Notes under the pieces: generated by a model
Database searches by the model: none
Seen by the model: only the letters and a program-made list of their open reading frames with translations
What the model was told of the DNA's origin: nothing
Translations under genes and position numbers: made by a program
Source of the DNA: Borreliella lanei
GTDB taxonomy: Bacteria; Spirochaetota; Spirochaetia; Borreliales; Borreliaceae
Assembly (NCBI RefSeq): GCF_014205895.1
Contig: NZ_JACHFC010000001.1
Span: 124,001 to 188,000, forward strand
Direction: 5' to 3'
Length of the DNA stretch: 64,000 nucleotides
In this document: positions 45,801 through 54,959 of the stretch, piece after piece
Layout: each line of letters begins with the position of its first letter
Numbering within the stretch: position 1 is the stretch's first letter

Positions 45801-46166
45801 CTAATGCTTAACTTTTTTAATATTAAGGCGCTCCTTTATCTTCATAGCAGCTTTACCAATTCTATTCCTCATATAATAAAGCTTTGCCCTTCTAACCTTT
45901 CCTCTTCTTAAAACTTCAACCTTTTCTATAATAGGAGAATATACTGGGAAAATTTTTTCAACACCTATCCCTGAAGAAATTTTTCTAATCAAAAATGTTT
46001 TTCCAATTCCCTTATTTTGGAAAGAAATAACAATCCCTTCAAAACTCTGCAACCTTTCATTACTACCTTCAATAATTTTATAAACAACCCTAACAGTATC
46101 TCCCACATTAAAGACAAAAGCCTCATTTTTCTTATTCTGAGCTTCAATTTTTCTTATCAAATCCAT
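45801..46166 (-). CDS. rplS: Ribosomal protein L19
   Basis: A large-subunit protein at the 30S-50S interface. The 121 residues contain [49 protein letters not shown] and [20 protein letters not shown], all typical of L19. Two ATGs are adjacent (46169, 46166); the second is 7 bases past AGGAG and gives [10 protein letters not shown]. The gene overlaps the trmD end by 23 bases. Confidence 0.96.
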   Translation of the reverse strand: MDLIRKIEAQNKKNEAFVFNVGDTVRVVYKIIEGSNERLQSFEGIVISFQNKGIGKTFLIRKISSGIGVEKIFPVYSPIIEKVEVLRRGKVRRAKLYYMRNRIGKAAMKIKERLNIKKVKH

Positions 46167-46863
46167 CATCTTCTCCTATTATCTCTAAATATTTAAGGTA
46201 TAAATCATATCTATTTTTCTTAGTTTTTTCTCTAGCTTTAACAAGCCTCCAATTCTTTATATTTTCATGATGTCCTGAAACAAGAACTTTTGGAACCTTT
46301 ATCCCCTTAAAATCATAGGGCCTGGTATAATGAGGATATTCAAGCAATCCATTTTTTACACCAAATGATTCTTCTAATAAAGAATTAGGATTTATTACTC
46401 CATCTAGCAACCTATATACACTATCTATTAAAACAAGAGCTGCAATCTCTCCTGAAGATAAAACATAATCTCCAATAGAAATCTCAAAATCAACATACAA
46501 ATCTATAATACGTTGATCAATTCCTTCATATCTTCCACAAATTATAACAATTTCTTCTCTTTTTGACAAGGAATACGCCAACTCTTGGGTATACTTTATC
46601 CCAGAAGGACTTAAGAATATTGTTGTTTTCTTAGCAGATTCTACGTGCTCAAGAGCAAAAGAAATCGGCTCGGCCTTCAATACCATCCCAGCACCGCCTC
46701 CGTAAGGCAAATCATCACATCTTTTATGCTTATCTTTTGAAAAATCTCTAACATCAACAAGCTCAAAACTTACTATTCCCTTATTAATAGCCTTCTTCAT
46801 TATTGAATTTTCAAAAAATGGTTTAATTATTGCTGGGAAAAGAGATAAAACCGTAAATTTCAT
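46144..46863 (-). CDS. trmD: tRNA (guanine-37-N1)-methyltransferase TrmD
   Basis: Methylates G37 next to the anticodon to prevent frameshifting. The 239-residue knotted SPOUT enzyme has [29 protein letters not shown], the SAM-knot [19 protein letters not shown] then [21 protein letters not shown], and [11 protein letters not shown]. It overlaps rimM by 4 bases and rplS by 23, in the usual rpsP-rimM-trmD-rplS order. Confidence 0.97.
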   Translation of the reverse strand: MKFTVLSLFPAIIKPFFENSIMKKAINKGIVSFELVDVRDFSKDKHKRCDDLPYGGGAGMVLKAEPISFALEHVESAKKTTIFLSPSGIKYTQELAYSLSKREEIVIICGRYEGIDQRIIDLYVDFEISIGDYVLSSGEIAALVLIDSVYRLLDGVINPNSLLEESFGVKNGLLEYPHYTRPYDFKGIKVPKVLVSGHHENIKNWRLVKAREKTKKNRYDLYLKYLEIIGEDDGFDKKN

Positions 46864-47360
46864 TTTAAAAGATCTAAAACCTTAAGCTCAATTGTTTTTT
46901 CTTGAGCATTTATATCTCCAATATATATACTCAAAAAGGGAATAAAGAAAAATTTAATACCCACTTTGACCTCAAGAAATACACTATTTAAATATTCAAA
47001 AAAAGCTACAACTTCTCCTAGTTTTTTATTGTTATTAACAATGTCATAGCCAATCAGTTTTCCTAAATAATATTCGCCTTCTTTTAAACTCGATGCAAGC
47101 GAATCGTCAACCCACAATTCAAAACCAATCAATAGCCTAATTGCCTCTGGGGTATTAATCCCTTCAAACTTCAAATATAAAGAATTACCTTTTATATTAA
47201 CACCTACAACTTTAACTTCAATAGTAGAACTATTGCTTTTTTTTAAAATAACTTTATTGTTTTTTAGATTAACAAAATCACAAAAATTATTGGATATGCT
47301 TTTAACCTTAGCATACCCATTAACTCCATAAGACGACAATATAACGCCTTTAATAAACAT
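46860..47360 (-). CDS. rimM: 16S rRNA processing protein RimM
   Basis: Helps maturation of the 30S head by binding S19. The 166 residues show the N-terminal RimM barrel (KGVILSSYGVNGYAKVKSIS), a C-terminal PRC-like barrel (EGEYYLGKLIGYDIVNNNKK) and the IPFLSIYIGDINAQEKTIEL end. In RimM proteins a G-x-GV-GY/W motif near the start is typical; here it reads SSYGVNGY. It lies between khpA and trmD and overlaps the trmD start by 4 bases. Confidence 0.92.
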   Translation of the reverse strand: MFIKGVILSSYGVNGYAKVKSISNNFCDFVNLKNNKVILKKSNSSTIEVKVVGVNIKGNSLYLKFEGINTPEAIRLLIGFELWVDDSLASSLKEGEYYLGKLIGYDIVNNNKKLGEVVAFFEYLNSVFLEVKVGIKFFFIPFLSIYIGDINAQEKTIELKVLDLLK

Positions 47361-47363
47361 AAA

Positions 47364-47612
47364 TTAATCTAAAATTTCCAATTGCACTCGCCTATTGGTT
47401 TTAGCAGCACAAGCCCCAAGCAAAGTTCTAATAGCTCGAGCAATACGCCCTCGTCTTCCGATTATCTTGCCCACATCGCTTTGAGAAACCCTTAATTCTA
47501 AAATAGTTGATTTTTCTCCTTCAATCACATTTAGCTTTACTTCATCTTCTTTATCTACAAGAGACTTTACTATAAACTCTATAAGTTCAATCTCATTCCC
47601 ATACTCTTTCAT
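47364..47612 (-). CDS. khpA: KH-domain RNA-binding protein KhpA
   Basis: A small RNA-binding protein. The 82 residues form one KH domain with the GxxG loop in VGKIIGRRGRIARAIRTLL. The family is involved in RNA chaperone activity and in cell elongation or division control in Gram-positives. It sits between rpsP and rimM, its usual place. The start ATG 47612 follows a strong AGGAGG. It begins directly after rpsP. Confidence 0.93.
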   Translation of the reverse strand: MKEYGNEIELIEFIVKSLVDKEDEVKLNVIEGEKSTILELRVSQSDVGKIIGRRGRIARAIRTLLGACAAKTNRRVQLEILD

Positions 47613-47873
47613 CTAAACCTCCTGACTTTTCGCATTCAAGTTGTTTTTATTTAAAAGCATTTTCACTGTATCACTTAAAATTGCTCCCTTGCTTACCCAA
47701 TCTTTCATTCTATCTTCCTTAATTTTTATTTGGTTTTGCTTTTCAACAGGATGATAATAACCGAGTTCTTCAATTGCTCTACCATCTCTAGGAGACGTAG
47801 AATTCATAACTACAATCCTATAATAAGGCCTTTTTTTAGCTCCCATTCTCTTCAATCTTATCTTAACGCTCAA
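47613..47873 (-). CDS. rpsP: Ribosomal protein S16
   Basis: A small-subunit assembly protein. The 86 residues have IRLKRMGAKKRPYYRIVVMN, SPRDGRAIEELGYYHPV and DWVSKGAILSDTVKMLL, the normal S16 pattern. The start is TTG 47873 after a GGAGG site. It lies 12 bases after ffh, so the run is ffh-rpsP-khpA-rimM-trmD-rplS. Confidence 0.97.
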   Translation of the reverse strand: MSVKIRLKRMGAKKRPYYRIVVMNSTSPRDGRAIEELGYYHPVEKQNQIKIKEDRMKDWVSKGAILSDTVKMLLNKNNLNAKSQEV

Positions 47874-47885
47874 ATTTATTCCTCC

Positions 47886-49220
47886 TTATTTTCCCCAAAG
47901 GGATGCAATCTTATTTTGAAAATCTTTGTTTTTCATTTTTTTCATAATCAAAGTTGTTTGACTAAACTTTTTTATGAGCTTATTAACATCAAAAACAGTT
48001 GTTCCACTTCCCAAAGCTATTCTTTTTTTTCTTGAAGGATTATTCAAGATCACTGGATTTATTCTTTCTTTTTTAGTCATAGAAAGAATAATAGCTTCTT
48101 CTTTATTAAAACTTTCTTCATTTAAATTATTGCTATTCAGCATTGATTTTGAAACACCCGGTAAAAAACTTACAAAATTAGAAAACCCTCCTACTTGCCT
48201 AATGCGCCTAAATTGAATCAGATAGTCTTCGAAATTGAAATTAGCTTTATTAATTTTTTCTTCAAGCTTAATAGCCTCTTCTTTGTCAATAACACTTTGA
48301 ACCTTCTCTACAAGACTAACAACATCCCCCATGCCAAGAATTCTAGAGGCAATTCTTTCTGGGTAAAAGGAATCAAGATCTTCAATTTTCTCTCCAACAC
48401 CAATAAATTTAATAGGAACTGCACAAATACTTTTAAAAGATAATACAGCGCCCCCTCTAGTATCTGAATCAAACTTAGAAAATATTGCACCGGTAAGTCC
48501 AACATTCTCATTAAATTCCTTAGCAATATTTACAGCAACTTGCCCCGTCATAGAGTCTACCACTAAAATGGTTTCTGCGGGTTGCAAAATCCCCTTAATT
48601 TTTTTTATCTCTTCAACTAACAAAGATTCAATCTCAAGCCGCCCTCTAGTATCAACTATTACAGAATCAAAAAAATTAGACTCAGCAAACTTCATAGACG
48701 CTTTAATAACTTTAATAGGATCTTTTTCACCTTCAATTGAAAATACTGGAACACCTACTTGGCCGCCTAATATTTTTAACTGCTCCACAGCCGCCGCTCT
48801 AAACGTATCAGCAGCCACAAGAAGCACTTTTCTATTTTCCTTTTTAAGCTTTAAAGAAAGCTTGGCACATGTTGTAGTCTTACCAGAACCCTGAAGTCCC
48901 AGCATAAGAATATAAGATTGTTTATTGGCAGGATGTAAACTAAGCTCATAACTTTTGCCTCCCAAAAATTTAACAAGATTATCATTGACAATTTTAATAA
49001 ACTGAGATTTAGGATCAATACCCCTTAAAACTTTTACTCCCTTGGATTCTTCAATTATAGAATTTAAAAAACGCCTTATAACTCTTAAGTTAACATCAGC
49101 ATCAACTAAAGAATTTTTAATAATCTCAATAGCCTCGGCAATGTTTTTATCATTTATTGTAGATTTTCCAGAAAGATAGTTTATAAAATTTCTAAAATTT
49201 GACCCCAAACTTTCAAGCAT
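47886..49220 (-). CDS. ffh: Signal recognition particle protein Ffh
   Basis: With SRP RNA, it targets nascent membrane proteins to FtsY. The 444 residues have the N domain, then the G domain: P-loop LGLQGSGKTTTCAKLSL, ADTFRAAAVEQL, VDTRGRLE and SKFDSDTRGGAVLS. The M domain starts near 300 and contains the RNA-binding RIALGSGTTVFDVNKLIKKF. The C-terminus ends shortly after with few Met residues. ATG 49220 is about 9 bases from AAGGG; a TTG at 49229 is too close to it. Confidence 0.96.
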   Translation of the reverse strand: MLESLGSNFRNFINYLSGKSTINDKNIAEAIEIIKNSLVDADVNLRVIRRFLNSIIEESKGVKVLRGIDPKSQFIKIVNDNLVKFLGGKSYELSLHPANKQSYILMLGLQGSGKTTTCAKLSLKLKKENRKVLLVAADTFRAAAVEQLKILGGQVGVPVFSIEGEKDPIKVIKASMKFAESNFFDSVIVDTRGRLEIESLLVEEIKKIKGILQPAETILVVDSMTGQVAVNIAKEFNENVGLTGAIFSKFDSDTRGGAVLSFKSICAVPIKFIGVGEKIEDLDSFYPERIASRILGMGDVVSLVEKVQSVIDKEEAIKLEEKINKANFNFEDYLIQFRRIRQVGGFSNFVSFLPGVSKSMLNSNNLNEESFNKEEAIILSMTKKERINPVILNNPSRKKRIALGSGTTVFDVNKLIKKFSQTTLIMKKMKNKDFQNKIASLWGK

Positions 49221-49282
49221 TAAAAACAACCCTTATTCTCAAAAATAATCTTGTCAAATATAAGATACAAAAAAAGGCAATA

Positions 49283-50491
49283 TTAATCAATATCTCCTCC
49301 TGTCAAATAAAATTTATTAAAAATAACACTAGAAGCAGGTCCAACAACAGAAACTTCGGTATCTAATGAACTAAGCTTTAATACTATATTCTCTTTATTG
49401 AGCTTTTTAATCTCTTCTTTTAACAAATCAAAAAAAGCTTTTAATTTAAAACTTTGACCATAGAGTACTAAATAATTAAAATCAAGCATTCTTTGAATAT
49501 TAATAATAATTATTGCCAAATATTTAACAGTATCTTGCATAATTTTATTTATAAAATCATATTTTTCATAAAGAGAAAAAATGTCATATATTGTAACCTT
49601 TTTCAATCTACCCTCATACTTTTCATAAAGCTCAGGAATCTCACCATTCATAAACTCTTTTGAAATCAATCTCTGCAAAGCAAAATTAGATATTAGCATA
49701 TTGACACAACCCTTATTACCACAAGTTGGACAATTTTTTTCTCCTTCATAATCAATTATCATGTGACTAACCATACCTGATTTATTATTAAAACCAGGAT
49801 AAACATTGCCGCCTGACCAAATCGAAAGTTCAGCAGTATCTGTGTAATCAAAAAACATAATATTATCTATATTCTTACCCATAAATTCAGCAAGAGATAA
49901 ATTTTTAACATAGCTTTCAAGATAAACTGTAAGTGAAAAGTATTCCTCAAGTATTCTCTTGACAGGAACATCTTTTTCAATCCATGCTCCATAACTATCA
50001 TTAACAATGCCTAATTCTTTATCCTTTATTAACCCCGTAATACTAAAGCCTAAGCCAATAAACTTATCTCTTGAGAAATTATGTTTCCAAATAATTTCTA
50101 TCATATGATCTTTTATTTTCTCTAAAATATCATAAGCACTAACTGGGGGCTCAAAAGAATGAGTTTCGCTTATTAAAACCTCGCATTTAAGATTAGCAAT
50201 ACCTATTTGAAAATAATTGCTAGAAATAATAACTCCCATTGAATACGCATAATCTTTATTAATGTCAAGAAGTATTTCTTTTCGTCCATGTTTTTTAACA
50301 TCAGACACCCTAGAACCAACTTCAATCAAAAGATTTTCTTTTATCATTTGATTAGTTAAAATAGTAACTGCAGCATTTGTCAAGCTTAACTTACGAGCTA
50401 AGTCTGTTCTTGAATATTGCATATTTTTCAGACTAAGAAGAATTTTTCTTCTATTTCCGCCTCTAATTGAAACCATATTTTCACCCTGCAT
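49283..50491 (-). CDS. ROK-family transcriptional regulator
   Basis: A 402-residue NagC/XylR-type protein. It has an N-terminal winged helix (YSRTDLARKLSLTNAAVTI then LTNQMIKENLL) and a C-terminal ROK fold (GLGFSITGLIKD, SGMVSHMIID, NCPTCGNKGCVNML). The ATP-binding DxGGT motif of ROK kinases is replaced (MGVIISSNYFQIGIA), so it is a regulator rather than a kinase. The zinc motif has one extra residue between the first two cysteines. The ligand is presumably a sugar or sugar phosphate but is not shown. A strong AGGAGGTGT precedes ATG 50491. No sugar genes adjoin it. Confidence 0.88.
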   Translation of the reverse strand: MQGENMVSIRGGNRRKILLSLKNMQYSRTDLARKLSLTNAAVTILTNQMIKENLLIEVGSRVSDVKKHGRKEILLDINKDYAYSMGVIISSNYFQIGIANLKCEVLISETHSFEPPVSAYDILEKIKDHMIEIIWKHNFSRDKFIGLGFSITGLIKDKELGIVNDSYGAWIEKDVPVKRILEEYFSLTVYLESYVKNLSLAEFMGKNIDNIMFFDYTDTAELSIWSGGNVYPGFNNKSGMVSHMIIDYEGEKNCPTCGNKGCVNMLISNFALQRLISKEFMNGEIPELYEKYEGRLKKVTIYDIFSLYEKYDFINKIMQDTVKYLAIIIINIQRMLDFNYLVLYGQSFKLKAFFDLLKEEIKKLNKENIVLKLSSLDTEVSVVGPASSVIFNKFYLTGGDID

Positions 50492-50524
50492 ATTACACCT
50501 CCTTTATTTTTAAAATAAAAAAAT

Positions 50525-50553
50525 ATTATAAAATATCATATTGAAAAAACCAA
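50525..50553 (-). promoter_or_regulatory. Likely promoter of the ROK regulator gene
   Basis: TTGGTT (50548-50553) and TATAAT (50525-50530) are 17 bases apart on the minus strand, about 34 bases before ATG 50491. Confidence 0.55.
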
Positions 50554-50580
50554 TACAATATTATATCTATTCACAAAAGA

Positions 50581-50600
50581 CAAAAATGCCTTTATAAGGC
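50581..50600 (-). terminator. Terminator between the EF-G2 gene and the ROK gene
   Basis: On the minus strand GCCTTATAAAGGC (50588-50600) forms a 5-bp stem followed by ATTTTTG. It lies about 170 bases after the EF-G2 stop and upstream of the ROK promoter. The stem is short, so confidence is moderate. Confidence 0.45.
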
Positions 50601-50768
50601 TAAAAAATATTTTACATCATAATATCACATTCATAAACTATCAAAAACTTAAAGCTTGACAAAAAAAGGAATAAAATCATTTTTACATAAAAACTCATCA
50701 ATAAAAATTAATTGGGTTTAAAAATAATAAACACAAGAAAAGCCATTTATCCTTAAAAACTAATAACC

Positions 50769-52778
50769 TTAACTTACTTTTTCTTTAAAATAAGAAAATT
50801 CCATAGTAAAACTGCCCCTTCCTTTAGTAGAACTTCTTAAAATAGAAGCATACCCAAAAAGTTTCTCAAACGCCGCTTCTGATTTTATCAAATCATACCC
50901 TCCAATATTGTTAACTGAATGAATGACGCCCCCTATAACATTTAATGTAGAAATAATTTCTCCCGTATGCTCAATGGGTGTTCTAATTTCTAATAACATT
51001 ATTGGCTCAAGTCTAATAGGATCTGATTTTTGAAAAATACTATGAAAAGCAAATCCTGAAATTGACTCAAAAGCACTCTCGCTAATCTTATTCGCCCCAC
51101 AAACAATAGAAAAAATACTAACATTAATATCAATAATAGGATATCCAAAAATTCCACTTACAAATGCGGCTGTAATTCCCCTCAATATTGCAGACTTAAT
51201 TACAGGTTCAACACCACATTCAAAATCAATTTTATTTCCTTCGCCTCGTGACAAAGGTTTAATGATCATTCCAATTTTAAAATCAATATTCTTGCCAGCA
51301 AAAATATTGTTAAACTCAAAAACCTCTTTTACAATTTTGCCAGCACTTTCTCTGTAACTTACTTGAGGCTTTCCTGTATAAACATTAAGATTAAATTCAT
51401 CTTTAATTCTTGTCAAAATAATCTCAAGATGTAATTCGCCCATTCCAGATATAATCAATTGCCCTGTTTCTTTGCTCTCAGAATAACTAAAGGTAGGATC
51501 TTCTTTAGATATTATTTCAAAAATTTCCTTTAGTCTAACCTCGTCTGATGATCTTTCAGGCTCAACAGACATTAAAACAACAGGCTCTGGAAACATAACA
51601 GACTCAAGTAAAACATTATTGTTTTCTTCAACAAGAGTATCTCCTGTAACAGAAAACTTTAATCCCAAAACAGCACCAATATCACCTGTTTTTACACAAT
51701 CTATTTGTTCATTTTTATTCGAAAAAACTCTAAAAATTTTTGTAAACTTTTCACGCTTGCCATTTGAAGCATTGATAATTTTTTTATTAGAATTAATCTC
51801 ACCAGAATAAACTCTAACAAAATAAAGATGAGCAGCAATTACACTTGAATATTGAACTTTAAAAACAAGAGCTGACAATTTTTTATTTTCATTAGGATCA
51901 ACTAAAATTTTTTTATTTTCATCTAAAGAAAAAGCACTAAAACTTTTTTCAAAAGGACTTGGCAAGTAATCTACAATCGAATCAATCAAAGGCTCTATTC
52001 CAATATTTTTTAAACTAGTTCCCATTAAAACAGGAATAATAAATCTAGAAACAGTACCTCTTCTAATCTCTTTTTTAATAATGTCTAAGCCAATCTCTTT
52101 ATCTTCAAGAAATAATTGAGTAATTTCTTCGCTAAATTGGCTAAGGATGTCTATTATTTTTTTTTTTAAAAGAATCACTTTTTCAACAAATTCTTCTCTA
52201 ATTTGACTATAAGTTAATTTTGGAATTCCATTTTCCATTGAAAAATGAAGCTCTTTATTTAAAATAATATCAACTACTCCTTCAAAATTACTTTCATTTC
52301 CAATTGGAATTTGCAAAACTAAAGGAATAGTTTTAAATTTATTTTCAATATCTCCCACAACTTTAAAAAAATCAGCACCTATTCTATCCATCTTATTAAC
52401 ATAAGCAAGTCGTGGGATTTCATATTTTTCTGCCTGTTTCCATACAGTTTCTGTTTGGGCTTGAATTCCATCAACAGCACTAAAAATAACAACACCGCCA
52501 TCAAGAACCCGAAGAGACCTTTCAACTTCTGCCGTAAAATCAACATGCCCAGGGGTATCAATAATGTTTATTTGGCAATCCTTCCAATGGCAAGTAATGG
52601 CAGCTGAACTAATAGTAATTCCTCTTTCTTGCTCTTGAGGCATCCAATCAGTAATAGTGTTTCCTGAATCTACATCCCCCATTTTATGACTTTTGCCAGT
52701 ATAATAAATAATTCTTTCTGTGGTAGTAGTTTTTCCAGCATCAATATGAGCCATAATTCCAATATTTCTAATACTCAT
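50769..52778 (-). CDS. fusB: Elongation factor G homologue EF-G2 (ribosome recycling type)
   Basis: A 669-residue translational GTPase. It has G1 [19 protein letters not shown], switch [17 protein letters not shown]3 DTPGHVDF and G4 NKMDR, then domains II-V ([27 protein letters not shown] end). Spirochaetes carry two EF-Gs. In B. burgdorferi this locus (BB0691, from memory) encodes the paralogue reported to act in ribosome recycling with RRF and not in translocation. It is about 30 residues shorter than ordinary EF-G. It is separated by 73 bases from dps and appears monocistronic. Confidence 0.92.
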   Translation of the reverse strand: MSIRNIGIMAHIDAGKTTTTERIIYYTGKSHKMGDVDSGNTITDWMPQEQERGITISSAAITCHWKDCQINIIDTPGHVDFTAEVERSLRVLDGGVVIFSAVDGIQAQTETVWKQAEKYEIPRLAYVNKMDRIGADFFKVVGDIENKFKTIPLVLQIPIGNESNFEGVVDIILNKELHFSMENGIPKLTYSQIREEFVEKVILLKKKIIDILSQFSEEITQLFLEDKEIGLDIIKKEIRRGTVSRFIIPVLMGTSLKNIGIEPLIDSIVDYLPSPFEKSFSAFSLDENKKILVDPNENKKLSALVFKVQYSSVIAAHLYFVRVYSGEINSNKKIINASNGKREKFTKIFRVFSNKNEQIDCVKTGDIGAVLGLKFSVTGDTLVEENNNVLLESVMFPEPVVLMSVEPERSSDEVRLKEIFEIISKEDPTFSYSESKETGQLIISGMGELHLEIILTRIKDEFNLNVYTGKPQVSYRESAGKIVKEVFEFNNIFAGKNIDFKIGMIIKPLSRGEGNKIDFECGVEPVIKSAILRGITAAFVSGIFGYPIIDINVSIFSIVCGANKISESAFESISGFAFHSIFQKSDPIRLEPIMLLEIRTPIEHTGEIISTLNVIGGVIHSVNNIGGYDLIKSEAAFEKLFGYASILRSSTKGRGSFTMEFSYFKEKVS

Positions 52779-52851
52779 AAATCCCTCAACACTACTACAG
52801 CCTCAATGCAGATAAACTCATTATTACAAGTTAAACCTTTCAATAAAATTG

Positions 52852-53388
52852 CTATTTTGTATCGCACTCACAACATTTACTTTCATTCTCATCGTGACAA
52901 AAACAACCGCAATTTTCAAGCAGCGCCTTATGCATCCATAAATGTTTCTCAAGATCACTCATGATATCATCCATAATATTAGCAGTACCATAATCACAAG
53001 CAGTATCGATCAATTTTCTCATTCCAAAAATATTTTTCAAAATCTCAGAAAGACTGCAAACAATGCTTTGCATTGAAGGTAAAAAATTGGATGTTGATTC
53101 AATATCAAGTTCCTTAATAAAAGATTTTTTCATAAACTCAGAATATCTAAATTCAGAATCATATCCAAGCATTCTTGAGCGTTCTGCAACAATATCAATA
53201 ATTTTTTCAATATATTCATAAAGTTTTTGAGTTTTTTTGTGAATAACAAAGAAATTGGTATCTTTTATATTCCAATGAATACCTCTTAAATTAGAATAAA
53301 AAATATGCAAACTTGCCAACAATTCTTGTAGTTTTAATTGTATTACTTCTAAATCATCCTTTTTTATATAGCTTAAATACTTTTCCAT
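52852..53388 (-). CDS. napA: Dps-family protein NapA/BicA with cysteine-rich tail
   Basis: A dodecameric ferritin-like protein that binds metal and protects against oxidative and metal stress. The 178 residues have the ferroxidase-site pattern [17 protein letters not shown] and [19 protein letters not shown], with His, Trp, Asp and Glu in Dps positions. The C-terminus [18 protein letters not shown] has six cysteines in about 16 residues, metallothionein-like. In B. burgdorferi it is known as NapA or BicA (iron- and copper-binding). ATG 53388 is 7 bases past AAGGAG; the frame runs further upstream without support. It is divergent from the CAP lipoprotein gene. Confidence 0.95.
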   Translation of the reverse strand: MEKYLSYIKKDDLEVIQLKLQELLASLHIFYSNLRGIHWNIKDTNFFVIHKKTQKLYEYIEKIIDIVAERSRMLGYDSEFRYSEFMKKSFIKELDIESTSNFLPSMQSIVCSLSEILKNIFGMRKLIDTACDYGTANIMDDIMSDLEKHLWMHKALLENCGCFCHDENESKCCECDTK

Positions 53389-53472
53389 AAGTATCTCCTT
53401 TATATAATCATTATAATACATAATGAGATATAATTATAATTTTAATACCATAATAAATAAAAAGGATATTTA

Positions 53473-53940
53473 ATGAAAATATTGATTTTAATTTTTACAT
53501 TGTTTTTATCTCAAGCATGCAATTTAAATACAATGCACCCAATAAACACAAAAGAAGATATGAAAATTCTATATTCAGAAATTGCTGAATTGAGAAAAAA
53601 TTTAAATCTAAACCATCTAGAAATAGATGAAACTCTTGAAAAAGTTGCAAAAGAATATGCCATTAAACTGGGAGAAAATAGAACGCTAACTCATACCCTT
53701 TTTGGCACAACACCAATGGAAAGAATACATAAATACGATAAATCTTTTAATTTGACAAGAGAAATACTGGCATCAGGAATTGAACTTAACAGAGTAGTTA
53801 ATGCATGGCTTAATAGCCCAAGCCACAAAGAAGCTCTTATTAATACAGATACTGACAAAATGGGTGGCTATAGATTAAAAACAGCAGACAATATAGATAT
53901 ATTTGTAGTTCTTTTTGGAAAAAGAAAATATAAGAATTGA
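53473..53940 (+). CDS. CAP/SCP-domain lipoprotein
   Basis: A 155-residue exported protein with a lipobox (MKILILIFTLFLSQAC, Cys near 16), so it is probably lipid-anchored; B31 BB0689 is described as an outer-surface lipoprotein. The CAP fold is shown by ENRTLTHTLFGTTPMERIH (including the conserved His) and VVNAWLNSPSHKEALINT, typical of the bacterial YkwD-like branch. Function is unknown; CAP proteins act in host interaction or wall binding. It is preceded by AAAAGGA. The stop codon overlaps the -35 box of the tRNA-Val promoter. Confidence 0.93.
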   Translation: MKILILIFTLFLSQACNLNTMHPINTKEDMKILYSEIAELRKNLNLNHLEIDETLEKVAKEYAIKLGENRTLTHTLFGTTPMERIHKYDKSFNLTREILASGIELNRVVNAWLNSPSHKEALINTDTDKMGGYRLKTADNIDIFVVLFGKRKYKN

Positions 53941-53966
53941 CACCATTAAAGATTATACTGTATACT
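53937..53966 (+). promoter_or_regulatory. Strong promoter of tRNA-Val
   Basis: TTGACA (53937-53942, consensus) and TATACT (53961-53966) are 18 bases apart, and the tRNA begins 17 bases later. The -35 box includes the TGA stop of the upstream gene. Confidence 0.7.
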
Positions 53967-53983
53967 ACTTATTAGTGGTAAAA

Positions 53984-54057
53984 GGGCTCATAGCTCAGTT
54001 GGTCAGAGCGCCTGCCTTACAAGCAGGATGTCGGGAGTTCGAATCTCTCTGGGCCCA
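53984..54057 (+). tRNA. tRNA-Val (anticodon TAC)
   Basis: It has GGGCTCATAGCTCAGTTGGT, the anticodon stem-loop CCTGCCTTACAAGCAGG (TAC), T-loop GTTCGAATC and acceptor GGGCTCA/TGGGCCC with one G-U pair. CCA is not encoded. It ends only 8 bases from the convergent mevalonate kinase stop codon. Confidence 0.97.
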
Positions 54058-54065
54058 AAAATAAT

Positions 54066-54959
54066 CTAGACCTCAATTATTTTTAGCTCTAAAAGTAAGG
54101 TTATTTTAGAATTTTTAAGTATATTATTTAATTCTTTTTGTACTGCATTGGCTTTTCTTAGATTTTCAAAAAGAAAAATAAACGCTCCCCCTTTACCAGC
54201 ACCACTTAACTTGCCAGAAAGAGCGCCCAATTCGATTCCCTTACTTATAAGCCAATCAAGAGCATCATTAGACAATCCCAAACGTCTTAAGCAATATTGT
54301 GCAATATTCATTTCATTTGCTAAAGAATACACATCCTTATTCTGAAAAGAAATATAAGAATTGTTTACTGTAAGACCAAGCTTTTCAATAAAAACAAATA
54401 AATCAGCATTAGATAATATCCGTTTTTTTAAATTAACCACTATTTCTTTAGTCGTAAAATCTCTTTTTATCGCTCCTATTAAAAAATAAAAACCAGAATC
54501 TTTTATTTTTTTTGAATGTAAAACATCTTCTTTTTTCTCTAAATAAAAAGTTCCACCAAGATCAATTAGCCTAATATCCATTCCAGAAGATTTGCCATGA
54601 AAAATGTTTTCAATTTGATTTGCCAACAAAATTTTATTACAATCCCTATATTCAAAATGACTTGTAATATACTCTGCAAAGCATAAACTAAGACTAGCAG
54701 AAGAACCAAGTCCGACTCCAATAGGAATTTCAGAAATTACAGCAAACTCAATCGGATTAACTTTACTATAATTTGAAACAATAAAATTTATAAGGCTATT
54801 TAATCTTGTACTGGATTTTCCTAAATATTTCCAATTTTTAGAAACACTATAAACCAGATCCATATAAATTGGAACTGTAGCTCCAATAACTGGGAACCCG
54901 TAAACAGCGCTATGTTCGCCTAAGAACAATATTTTAGCGGGCTTTCTTATTCTTAGCAT
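54066..54959 (-). CDS. mvaK1: Mevalonate kinase
   Basis: Phosphorylates mevalonate with ATP. The 297-residue GHMP kinase has PAKILFLGEHSAVYGFPVIG, the P-loop PIGVGLGSSASLSLCFAE, SSGMDIRLIDLGGTF and the C-terminal GKLSGAGKGGAFIFLF. The substrate is deduced from the GEHxVxYG motif typical of mevalonate kinases and from position. It is the last gene of the six-gene mevalonate run and overlaps the preceding gene by 7 bases. Confidence 0.94.
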   Translation of the reverse strand: MLRIRKPAKILFLGEHSAVYGFPVIGATVPIYMDLVYSVSKNWKYLGKSSTRLNSLINFIVSNYSKVNPIEFAVISEIPIGVGLGSSASLSLCFAEYITSHFEYRDCNKILLANQIENIFHGKSSGMDIRLIDLGGTFYLEKKEDVLHSKKIKDSGFYFLIGAIKRDFTTKEIVVNLKKRILSNADLFVFIEKLGLTVNNSYISFQNKDVYSLANEMNIAQYCLRRLGLSNDALDWLISKGIELGALSGKLSGAGKGGAFIFLFENLRKANAVQKELNNILKNSKITLLLELKIIEV

